DNA of 64,000 nt from positions 3,534,001 through 3,598,000 of the forward strand of contig JBLDXI010000013.1 in NCBI GenBank assembly GCA_047495785.1, read 5' to 3'. The notes under the pieces were generated by a model that saw only the letters and a program-made list of their open reading frames with translations, did no database searches and had not been told where the DNA came from. This document shows, in pieces, positions 55,519 through 64,000 of this stretch; the first letter of the stretch is position 1; each line of letters starts with the position of its first letter. The translations under genes and the position numbers were made by a program. This stretch comes from Lepidodermella squamata (lineage: Eukaryota > Gastrotricha).

Positions 55519-58327
55519 ATGAACCTCCGATTTTGTTTGTATCTGGTGCTGCTCTCACCGTCCTATACCCTTGCTTGCAGTTCCGATGTCCAATCAGCCC
55601 TTCTGGTAAGGAAGAATCAAATCCCTGTTTCGGCTGTACCACATTTCTTCCCTATGCTTTTTCAGCCAACCAAGCAACCAGCCATTGGGGGATCGAATCA
55701 ACGTATAAGCGGATACTTACGCTGCGTTCAACAGCGAACTGGCAGTCGCGTATGTCGCCAGACTGAATGCTCAGCGAACGAGATTAAAGTTTGTTTCAAG
55801 ACCTGAATCCGAATCTATCTATCTCCCATTTTCCACAGTACCCAATTAGGGTGTTTGATTCTCAAGCAGAATGCGAGGCGATAAGTGCGTTCAAATTATG
55901 CTACGACTACGACATTTCCGCCCAGGAACCAACAAATCGCGGCTCTTGCATAATCGATACAAAGCCATGCGACGTCCCAACAAAGTTCGAAACTCCAATT
56001 AGGTTCGATGACGCGACGAGCTGTTCGAACATTGCTGTGACCGCTTGGATTCGGTGCATTACAAATCAGGGCGGCACACCGGGTCGTGTATGCCGGCCTC
56101 AAGCATACGGATGCTCGTCAGAGTTCAAAGAAATCCAGTCACCGGACGCGACACAGGCCCGATCTTTGAACAGTAACAACGTTTTTGCCGTAGTTTCAAC
56201 TAGCATCGAGCAATGTCATAGCATGACGGTGAGTTATTTCCGAAAATGATTGTGACAAAATATTGGTATGTCTTGCAAAATTAAGCCGCAAGTGAAATGC
56301 TTCGACATTGCAACTAACGGTTTGACATGCGTGGATGATTTCATCGGCTGCCGATCTACTACGGCGATTCGAGTCGCATCCCACATGTTATTCGCGAATT
56401 CCGAAGCCTGTGAAGCCTACTCGATGGTAAGTCAGACTATTCCCAACAGTTTGCCTCAACAAAGAGGTTTTCCTTTCCCAGCCGCAATGGATTAGATGCG
56501 TCGACAATGCCAATAGTGCTTTGGCTAAATGTGTGCCTTATGATGTCAATAACCAGCGAGACTGTCCTTCCACATTGAACAGCCATCAGTTGCCAAAGGG
56601 AACGCTATTCGGTTCTTTAGAGCAGTGCACTACTTTCCGTGAGGTAAGAAGTCGTTAATCATGGTTGTTATCGAAACTCTTTCATTGGACGAATAGCCTT
56701 ATGTGCGGTGTTGGGACGTTGTGAACAACGTTGCAGCTAACACGCTTTGCGTCCCTCAATCGATCGGTTGCCAGAGTCAGAATGCAGTTCAAATACCATC
56801 CACAGTATTCACCGACGCCCAAGCCTGCGGCGGAGCACAATACGTTCACGTAAGTCCTCTTTTGCTGGTTTTGATTTGGCCAAGTTAAGCCTCTCCTGTC
56901 CAGTCCGTGTGGATGCGCTGTGTTGGAACTGGTGATCAGGCCATGGTTGTTAGATGTCGACCCTATGACGCGCAGAACTTTGCCGCTTGTCCGCGCAACG
57001 AGATGCAGTTACCGGACGGAGAAACGCGCTTTGGTTCACTAGAATCTTGCACGGCTGCTACTGTTGTACGTTTTCAAATAGATTCGGCGCTATCTTCATA
57101 GCAAGATTCCTTCATTTGACAGACTGAGTATGTGCTATGTTTCGATCTCAATTCAATGACTACGTCTTGCCGAGTTGCAAATGGTGGAACTTGTCCTGCT
57201 GGCTACGTAAGTTCGAAATCTAAGGGAGAATTTCAGAAACCTCCATAGTAGTGGGGGAATTTAAGATTGACAAAGTCCTTTCATGACCAAATGTAAAACA
57301 GCAGGGTTTGCAATAATTTGTCCTAATTTCTCGTAGAAACTAACTCCATCGGATGGTACTCGTTTCTACAGCTTCGAAAAGTGCAACTCATGGCCTGGAC
57401 TTGTGAGTTCATTCGTTTTTCCTCTTTTCCGTCGTTGAAGTCACGTTTCAGCGGTTTATCCGATGTTTGCAAGCACCGAATCGAAACTGCATCCCAGAGA
57501 TGTTCCAACGCGGCGAATCACGAGGCTGTAAAGCTCTGTCCGCTGACCCTACAAAAGTCTGGCAAAACTCTCCGCCCGATGTAACGTATAGCTCCGTGCA
57601 GAACTGCCTCGCAGCGGAACCTCACGTCGCCTGCTACTCGGCCACGCTCAATCTGGTTCAATGCCAACCAGACACGCTTGGCTGCTCGCGGCTCGGCAAC
57701 GATTTCGAAGTGCTATCCTCATCTCCCATGTTCACCTCCCTCGGCTCTTGCCTTCTCTACTCGCCACCAGCTGTATTGCGATGCACAAACCGTCTTAGTG
57801 GAGCCGTAGCATGCCGACCGTCCTCAGTAGGGTGCCTAACAGCCTCAGGCGAGTATGCTTCATCTGCCGTGTTGTACTCGAGTTCTCTCGAATGCGCGAA
57901 TGTCATCGAGTTCTACGCCTGCTACGACACATTGCGGCCAACGGCACCTGTGACATGCCGCGCGTCACGTGACAGCTGCCCGGCTGGTTCTGTGCCTCTC
58001 CGCTTGCCTCAAACCGCCGATTTGCGAACATTCAGCGATTTGGCTACATGTTCAGCTTTCGATAGGGTTAGTAATTGCACTATTGCTTCATATTCGAGGA
58101 ATCCCATCGAATTTCATTAAGGGTGTCTGGCATCGGTGCCAAGCTGCTGATGGCTCGCTGACTTGTCGGCCTCTTGACGCTGAAATTGATCCGACCGATC
58201 CAACTCGTACGGCCAAGTGTCGACGAGATGAAATTGTAAGTTTCCGATGAAATTACAAAAACAATTATAAAACTGTTTTCAATTATAGCCAAGTACGTCT
58301 TCATACACGACTTCATCTTGCACTTGA
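55519..58327 (+). CDS. secreted protein of repeated cysteine modules (unrecognised)
   Basis: About a dozen exons start at ATG 55519 with a signal peptide (MNLRFCLYLVLLSPSYTLAC). After it come about ten modules of about 50-60 residues. Typical pieces are YLRCVQQRTGSRVCRQTEC, AWIRCITNQGGTPGRVCRPQ, KPQVKCFDIATNGLTCVDDF, YVRCWDVVNNVAANTLC, VLCFDLNSMTTSCRVANGG and HRCQAADGSLTCRPLDAEID. Each module has a first C, a second C about ten to fifteen residues on, a GC- or CP-containing third site, and an aromatic F-x-S/D-x-x-x-C end (GSLEQC, SSLECAN). The last exon is short, ending SSYTTSSCT with TGA at 58325-58327. Exon boundaries mostly fall between modules, which would allow exon duplication. It is extracellular by signal peptide. 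I cannot name the domain. Confidence 0.8.
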
Positions 58328-58654
58328 TCAGTAAGAGAAAAAACGAGGGTTCGAAACTCCCGAAATTCGATTGAATCAACGTGAAGACTTCATAGATTTC
58401 AAAAAGTAGATTTCATTACTGTGCTGTATTGGTCAATAAATCAAGTAAATAAGAAGAATTTCGGAATCCTATGGGAGCTGGTTGCAGATAAGCTTGGTTT
58501 ACCCAGCGTTATATAAATGTTTAAAAATCCTTAAAAATTTCAAATCTTGAAATTCAAAAATTCGTAAAAAAATCCAACTCAAAATGTAGCTCAAAATGTA
58601 ATTATCCTTCGTAATGTGTAACTTTATTTGAATCGTTCGAAACTCCTTTGAAAA

Positions 58655-59181
58655 ATGTATTGCCAAAAACGCGACCGATCGACGTCGAGAAGCCGGCAGC
58701 AGGCAACGCCGGACAACGTTTACAGCTTCGACGAGATCAGGCAAGCGATGGAGAAGGCTGGAGAGCCAGTGAAAACAGTTGCTTATCCCAAGGTTGATAT
58801 GAAATCTGCAGACACTGAAACCGAAATGGCGAAGTACTACAACAATCGCGAGCCGATCACCACGCGCAAGTTAACATTTTCCAATAGCCAAGACACTCCG
58901 CAACCGATCGGTTCGACCATCAGCAGGTATGATGTTAGAATTACTAACAAATTTTCCTAATTTTTTTTCTATGATTTTCTAGTTATGCTCGTTCGCGGCT
59001 GCTAGACGATCTTTCCGCTTCGAGTCCTTCGAGCAGCTCCAGAAATATCACTCCAGATGACCTGAAAATGAATAAATTTACAGCTTCATCTTCGAACAGC
59101 CTTCCGCTAGCTACTCGCCGCAATCGATCTCGAAGCCGCAGTAAATCAAGAAAGCGATTTAGGTCAACTAAGAGAAATTGA
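58655..59181 (+). CDS. small basic Ser/Arg-rich protein, possible family member
   Basis: Two exons: 58655-about 58926, then a second from about 58982 to the TGA at 59179-59181. The phase-2 junction gives about 156 residues. It begins MYCQKRDRSTSRSRQQATPD, contains VYSFDEIRQAMEKAGEPVKT and DTETEMAKYYNNREPITTRK, and ends NRSRSRSKSRKRFRSTKRN. The RS-rich C-terminus and phase-2 intron resemble the gene at 41680, but the C-x2-H-x4-C-x2-C exon is missing; either it was lost or this gene starts with a different first exon. There is no signal peptide. Probably nuclear; function unknown. Confidence 0.6.
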
Positions 59182-59541
59182 AGACAAATTAGTGGAAAAT
59201 GGTCTCAAAGTTTCTCTTAAAGAAACAAATTGAGGATGGTAAATAAAATAAGCTTTCATGAAGTTATCAGTAATTTTGAAAGTCACTTTTATCATCCGGA
59301 GTTCAAGTCCGAAAACTGAACACTAATTTACCTGGCAGTGGAATTTCATTTTCAGTTTTTAGATTTTTTTCCGGAATAATTCTCAGTCGAGCGAAGAGGG
59401 CAAAAAATATATTTGAGCAGTTAATCATTAGGTAGCAAAATGTCGCGATAATTCAGAAATAAAAAATGCACCTTAATGGAATGATGAGCAATAATTGTAA
59501 AATTGGTTAAAATCGAGCACGGAATTTTTTTCAAACTCGAA
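59182..59541. other. intergenic; upstream of family member 3
   Basis: No gene is supported. The final bases before the ATG at 59542 read TTTTTTTCAAACTCGAA, similar to the leader before 51294. Confidence 0.45.
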
Positions 59542-59912
59542 ATGGCATCACAGCGTTGTCGCGATCATCGTTTGATTCATTGCTACCATTGCTCATGGGG
59601 CCGCGTCGATGTTGAAAAGTAAGTATGGCAAACCAAACACTTAGCCAATGAGGCTCGCTCATATTTTCCGTTTAAAGACCGCTCCAAGTTCAATGGCCTA
59701 GCAACATTCAAAATACAAATCGCCAAAATAAATCCGGCGAGCGGAACGCAGACAAGCAATTAGCTGGCAGTTCGGCTGAATCTTTCCAGGTCGACGACAT
59801 GGAAAAGCTGGCTCAGGTGCTGGAAAATTCAAGACAAATCCGCCCAATGCCTCGCAGGATTTTAAAATTGTCGCGACCGAGAATCAGCAGTCAGCCGAGT
59901 AAAGAAAATTAA
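59542..59912 (+). CDS. small N-terminal zinc-like motif protein, member 3
   Basis: Two exons. The first encodes MASQRCRDHRLIHCYHCSWG with exact C-x2-H-x4-C-x2-C spacing and ends in phase 2 at GTAAGT (intron about 59621-59678). The second reads KPLQVQWPSNIQNTNRQ, SAESFQVDDMEKLAQV, LENSRQIRPMPRRILKLSR and ends SQPSKEN at 59912. About 103 residues, much shorter than members 1 and 2. It has no membrane helix. Shared motif spacing and phase-2 first intron with 41680 and 51294 are the reasons to call it the same family. An AATAAA occurs at about 59957. Confidence 0.72.
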
Positions 59913-60223
59913 ACAAAAATCGAGATCTAGCGCCAGAATACTGAGTCAAAATGAACAATAAACATGATCAAAAACAATTTCAATAATTGATTTTTTGATT
60001 TTTCATTGTCAAGAAAGAGATAGTTCGGAGAGAGGTGGATGTTGGGGTTCAAGATTTTTTAGTTAAATGTCAAATTTCGAAAAAATCTTCCTTATTTTTA
60101 TCTTCTCTCTGATTACCACTTATTGTTACGTCATCCAATCGCCGTCGTGTTCTATAAAACGACGACAACATAATACGCCTAAATTTTTCACTCACCCTCT
60201 TATGTGATTTTACACTCCGGAGA
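59913..60223. other. intergenic; promoter of the four-helix membrane gene
   Basis: It ends with a TATAAA-like TTCTATAAAACGACGACAAC about 75 bp before the ATG at 60224. No coding sequence. Confidence 0.5.
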
Positions 60224-60822
60224 ATGAGCCTTCGATCGACCATCAGATTTCACCTATTAGCAAAAGCGTGCTGCGGACTACTTGCTGTTTTGACGCTCAT
60301 CTTCGCCGCCGCTGGCCTAGTTCTTACTGAGTATCATGACAAATTTCGAGGCGATAAAGTCTATTTCATCACTGGCTTCGCGATCGCAACAGCTTCGGCA
60401 GTTGTCGAGCTGTTTTTCGGCTGTTTTATCAACGAAATTACCCTTGGCCTGAATTTTTGTAATTAAATAATTTCAATTGAATTTCTTTTATTTTTCCAAT
60501 TTCTTCAGGTGAATTTGTTGCCATGGGCGTGGTATTTATGGCCTCGGTTTTCAGCTTCATCGTTCTCGCAATGGCTATATCAAGCGGGTCACTTATTGCT
60601 CAATCAAGCGCAGCAGGGTGTATCAACGGCTACGGCTGTGCCAACATTGTAGCAATCATCTGCTTAGCCCTATACGGCGTTCGCCTCATCGCTGCAGTAG
60701 TCGGTCTCGTCATCGCTATAACAGCCCTTATTTCATTTTGCTGCCTTGTCGCGAACGCTACGTCATTCGCAAGTGCTGTTGTATATCGACACGATGAATG
60801 CGGTGCGAATGATCACATTTGA
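60224..60822 (+). CDS. four-helix membrane protein (MARVEL/tetraspan-like)
   Basis: Two exons join in phase across a 61-62 bp intron (GTAATT...CTTCAG) at about 60453-60510. The protein is about 178 residues with four hydrophobic helices: AKACCGLLAVLTLIFAAAGL, VYFITGFAIATASAVVELFF, VAMGVVFMASVFSFIVLAMA and RLIAAVVGLVIAITALISFC. The loop between helices 3 and 4 has CINGYGCAN. The short tail ends HDECGANDHI. Helix count and small size suggest a MARVEL/claudin/tetraspan-like membrane-organising protein, but no signature motif is clear enough to choose. AATAAA follows the stop directly. Confidence 0.75.
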
Positions 60823-60886
60823 AATAAAAAACTGGTTTTTTACTGACATTTATAATTAGATTGAAAAATGCTGGTAATAATTTTTT

Positions 60887-63669
60887 TTAACATGAGCATT
60901 GAGGCATTGCAGTCCACGTGCCGTCGTCATTGCAGATAATTTTCGAATCACCTATCATTTTGAAGCCGGTATAACAGCGGTAGACGAAAAAGCTGCCAGG
61001 CTTGTACACAGCCAAAGGATCGTCTATTCAAGAAATAATCGCTTTAGTCTGTTACCCTGTTTGCATACTCAACTTACTTCCATTGTATAAAATGTTTTCA
61101 CTGACAATCTGAGAATAAGCCGGAGTTACAGGCTGGCTGCAGCGAGGTAAGCCAGGACTTGGAGGCCTAGTCGAGGAAGGCCCAGCAACGGGTGTTGTAG
61201 TCGGGACGGGCGTGGGTGCAGGGGGTGGCGGCGTTGGTGAGGGGGTCGGGGATGGCGTGGGTGGCAGGGTTTGCGTGGGCGCTGGAGTTGGCGCTGGTGT
61301 AGGTGCTTGAGTCGTTGGCCTAGTAGTTGGCGGCTGGGTGGCTGGAGCAGAGCCAAATCTAGCCGCTCGGCCAGGCTCACAAACGTAGGTAGCTCCACTC
61401 CATGTACCATCGTCCAAACACGTCAATATACCAGTCTCGTAGTTATCACCAATGCACGCGTCTTTGTTTTGAGGTTAAACTTCATATTTCATCAAGCGAA
61501 GAGACTTACATTCAATGAACTCGCCGATATTCATCACAGTATCTGAGCCGGCGGCAGATGTTAAAGGTGGGCCTTGTGGAACTTTGCAGCAACCTGGTTG
61601 GATCTGCTCTGTTTTCACCCCCTTCCCACTTGCTAGAACGCTTTGAGATGCGCTCTGGCAATACATAGCATTCGAGGTCCAGGTTCCATCAGCTTGACAC
61701 CGCACTGTGCCCCAGATTGTAAAACCCTTCTGACAAGTGTATTGGACCTGGCAAATAATCCGTGACAAACCAGAATTGTAAATGACAATGGGACGCACCT
61801 TTTCACTTGTGTTGTAGCGGCTAGCAAGCGGAGCGCCGTTGTTCGACATGACTAGAGAATTTCGAGGCAGCTCCGGTTGCGGGCAGGTAGACTTAACAGG
61901 TGTACGTTTGCATTCCATCTTACTATCAGTCCAATTTCCAGTAGGTTGACACGTGACATTCGTACCACCCGAAACAAGATTGAAGCCATCAACGCATTGA
62001 AAGTTGACAACATCGCCAATTTGGAAAGGGCTCTTCGACGGCGTGATTTGTTTAGCATTGCATGGCACGATCGGTAGCTTACATGTTATAGCTGTTATTT
62101 GAGACGCAAAAGCATTAAATAGGATGATGTGAAATAGGTTTTAGCTTACGCTTTGGTTTGCATGTGAATGCAGGCTTTGTCCAAGTGCCGTCGCTTTGGC
62201 ACGACACCTGGGCACATGATGTATCACTGCATGTCGCTGTAATGTCGTAGCCAGGCTTGCATTCATAAGTTATACACTCGTCGACCATAAATTTGCCATC
62301 CGATGGCAGTTGCGAGATTTCCTAATGAAATTCAAATCTTGGAATGGCTGAATTTTGATATAATCCAAGCACAAACCACAGCACCCGGTGGCGGCTGAGG
62401 CATGGTACAAGGGAACAAGTTAGTCGGAAGAGTTGCCGGGCCTTCATGAGGACCATTTCCTGTAGCGTTGCAAACAATTGTAGCTGGTGACCAAGTTCCA
62501 TCCGGCTTGCAAATCAGCCTAAATATCGGGTTGTAATCGGTTAACTGTTGGGGCAAAATTTACTTCTCCACGGCTGGTTGAATAAAACCTGGGCTGCATC
62601 CAATGACGATGTCACATCCGACGGGAAATGTGACCTGTTGACTAAGGATTTGAGTGTTTGGCGGCAGAACCGGCGGGGAGCAGCTGCTAGCTATACTTCC
62701 ATCTTTCACGCAGTAAACATTCGAAGTTGACCTAGGAACGATTTTGGGATTAGAGGGTTAGTAGCGAAGTTTGACAAACCAGTTGCCACTAGTCATGCAA
62801 GCTACTCGTCCCTCGCCAACCTTTCGGTAGCCATCGTTACAGGCGTATTGCACTATAGATCCGACCGGGTAATTCCCATCCAGCGCAGCCGGTGGAATGC
62901 TAAAAAAGATGTAATGATCCCGAAAATCGTTAGTTTCGGTTATAGTTTATACCTTTGAATAACGCCGTTACTTGGAGTCCTTGAACTCGGAATCGGAGGG
63001 CATCTTCCCTTTCCGGGCACTGGCTTCGACGTAGGCAGGCTCTTAGTTGTAGTCTGCCGTGTATTGCCGGACATTGGCGTAGCAGAAGTTGAAGGCGCCG
63101 CATTAGGATCTGGTGTTGAGACACCGGCTAGACAAGCTGATGGAAGAAATAGATTACGGCCGAAACAGCGCGGGGAAGAAAGAGGCTCGCAAATGCCAGG
63201 GTGAGTCAACTGGGCTGGTATTGTGACAGCAGGAATAGCCCCGGGGACCCAAGAGCAATTGGGATCTCCAAGTTCCTAAACCGAAATTTCTCAACATTTC
63301 CTTTCTTGGCTATAGAAAGGCATTACTTGGCCATTCGTTCTACCATCGCCGTCGCTATCCAGCCGGCATAGACCAACCTGCCATCTACTCCCAGCGGCTT
63401 TGAAGTCAATGCCGAAAGGGTTTAGATTGCCACCGCCATCTACCAACTCATGACCAACTTGAAATTAAAGCGTTTTTTTCAGAATAAAAAAACAAATTTG
63501 AGCGATGATATATACCTCCTTGCCATGTAAGATTTCTGTTGCATGGGTTTGGCACACGTGCGCCATTTGGCAGAAGGTTCTGAAACTTGGGCAGGCTGAA
63601 AACCGCGGGGACTAATGTACAGCTGAACAGAAAGAGAAAAAACTTCGTACAAAAAGTCATTTTTTTCAT
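60887..63669 (-). CDS. secreted temptin-like and sushi-repeat protein
   Basis: About ten exons from ATG 63669 (an in-frame ATG at 63660 is an alternative start). A signal peptide (FCTKFFLFLFSCTLVPAV) is followed by a temptin-like domain: LLPNGARVPNPC, VGHELVDGGGNLNPFGIDF, GLCRLDSDGDGRTNGQELGD and PNCSWVPG. Thr/Pro linkers follow. Then come about six or seven CCP/sushi modules, e.g. PVGSIVQYACNDGYRKV, FQCVDGFNLVSGGTNVTCQP, TGNWTDSKMEC, YTCQKGFTIWGTVRCQADG, GTWSGATYVC and GFKMIGDSKIICNDDGTW; the last ends PQCSC. A long Pro/Thr stretch (PTPAPTPAPTQTLPPTPSPT) precedes the final module. Temptins are secreted, pheromone-associated in Aplysia and otherwise of unknown function in several phyla. Sushi repeats mediate extracellular protein binding. 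Confidence 0.82.
61150..61340 (-). repeat. coding Pro/Thr repeat in the sushi gene
   Basis: Degenerate repeats of GTGGGTGGC/GTTGGCGC-type sequence on the plus strand encode PTPAPTPAP-like residues on the minus strand. This linker is likely extended and O-glycosylated. Confidence 0.7.
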
Positions 63670-64000
63670 CAACAGAAATATATCGTGTTCAGAGGCAGAA
63701 ACAAAATTTCAGTACAAAATGCGATATATATGTTGGTTGGGGAGGGGTGGCCACGCATTAACGCATCGCCGTGGAATCTTCTTTTCAGTAACATGGCTAA
63801 TATCTTTATTGATATGTACATCAGCATTTTATTAACGTAGGGGTGACGGTTTCGTGCGCGAAACTGCGCCCAGGTTTAATGACAGAAAAAAAACGTGTGA
63901 GATATATTAAAACTAACGTTTCGGTGCGTTTCGCCCTTGTGTAATAAGAATCCAGCATATGAAAAACCGCAGAATATTCCTTTCAGAGAGTTTAGAACAA
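63670..64000. other. upstream flank of the temptin/sushi gene, no further gene seen
   Basis: This is the 5' side of the minus-strand gene. No coding sequence, promoter motif or repeat could be supported before the window ends. Confidence 0.4.

Overview
This is a eukaryotic nuclear window. The coding regions are multi-exon, with mostly 45-100 bp introns bounded by GT...TTTCAG, AATAAA signals just after stop codons, and an A+T-rich background. Short introns with TTTCAG acceptors, a divergent nuclear hormone receptor DNA-binding domain, a sigma-like glutathione S-transferase, CAP/SCP secreted proteins and a degenerate nAChR-like subunit together suggest a free-living nematode or a close ecdysozoan relative. 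This is inference; there is no marker gene such as rRNA. Gene models were spliced by eye. Where stated, exon phases were checked and sum to a continuous frame.

Layout. 0.5-1.5 kb: 5'-truncated non-LTR retrotransposon. 2-16 kb: a tandem duplicated region with two full copies and one 3' fragment of an 11-12 exon secreted PAN/Apple-like gene (2.1-5.2, 8.7-11.2, 15.77-15.84 kb), a damaged cysteine-rich secreted gene (7.05-7.65), two paralogous small membrane proteins on the minus strand (11.8, 14.5), and several inverted-repeat transposons. 16.8-22.6 (minus): an AIG1/GIMAP-like GTPase whose 3.8 kb intron is packed with nested MITEs. 22.8-25.4: more hAT-like and foldback elements. 26.8-29.8 (plus): an unrecognised gene and an NRDP1/RNF41-like RING protein. 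35.0-30.0 (minus): a secreted vWA, Thr-rich, chitin-binding-like, LamG protein. 38.2-35.3 (minus): Cys-loop ligand-gated channel subunit. 40.2-39.3 (minus): GST. 44.6-46.0: nuclear hormone receptor. 47.6-49.5 (plus) and 54.3-52.5 (minus): an inverted pair of CAP genes with N-terminal cysteine-rich repeats. 55.5-58.3 (plus): a long cysteine-rich repeat protein. 60.2-60.8: four-helix membrane protein. 63.7-60.9 (minus): a temptin-like plus sushi-repeat secreted protein.

The most novel item is a set of small basic, Ser/Arg-rich genes dispersed between 41.7 and 59.9 kb (41.68, 51.29, 59.54 kb; likely relatives at 49.81 and 58.66). Three share an N-terminal exon with identical C-x2-H-x4-C-x2-C spacing, a phase-2 first intron and a similar short leader just before the ATG. 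I do not recognise this family.

The second theme is transposons: at least ten inverted-repeat elements with readable target-site duplications. Three are distinct families with TA target sites and CCGTA ends, whose interiors are filled with copies of a short motif. One dispersed repeat carries an internal TTAGGG array. Most other genes encode secreted or surface proteins (PAN, CAP, vWA/chitin-binding, sushi), suggesting an environment-facing or cuticle-related gene neighbourhood rather than a single pathway.
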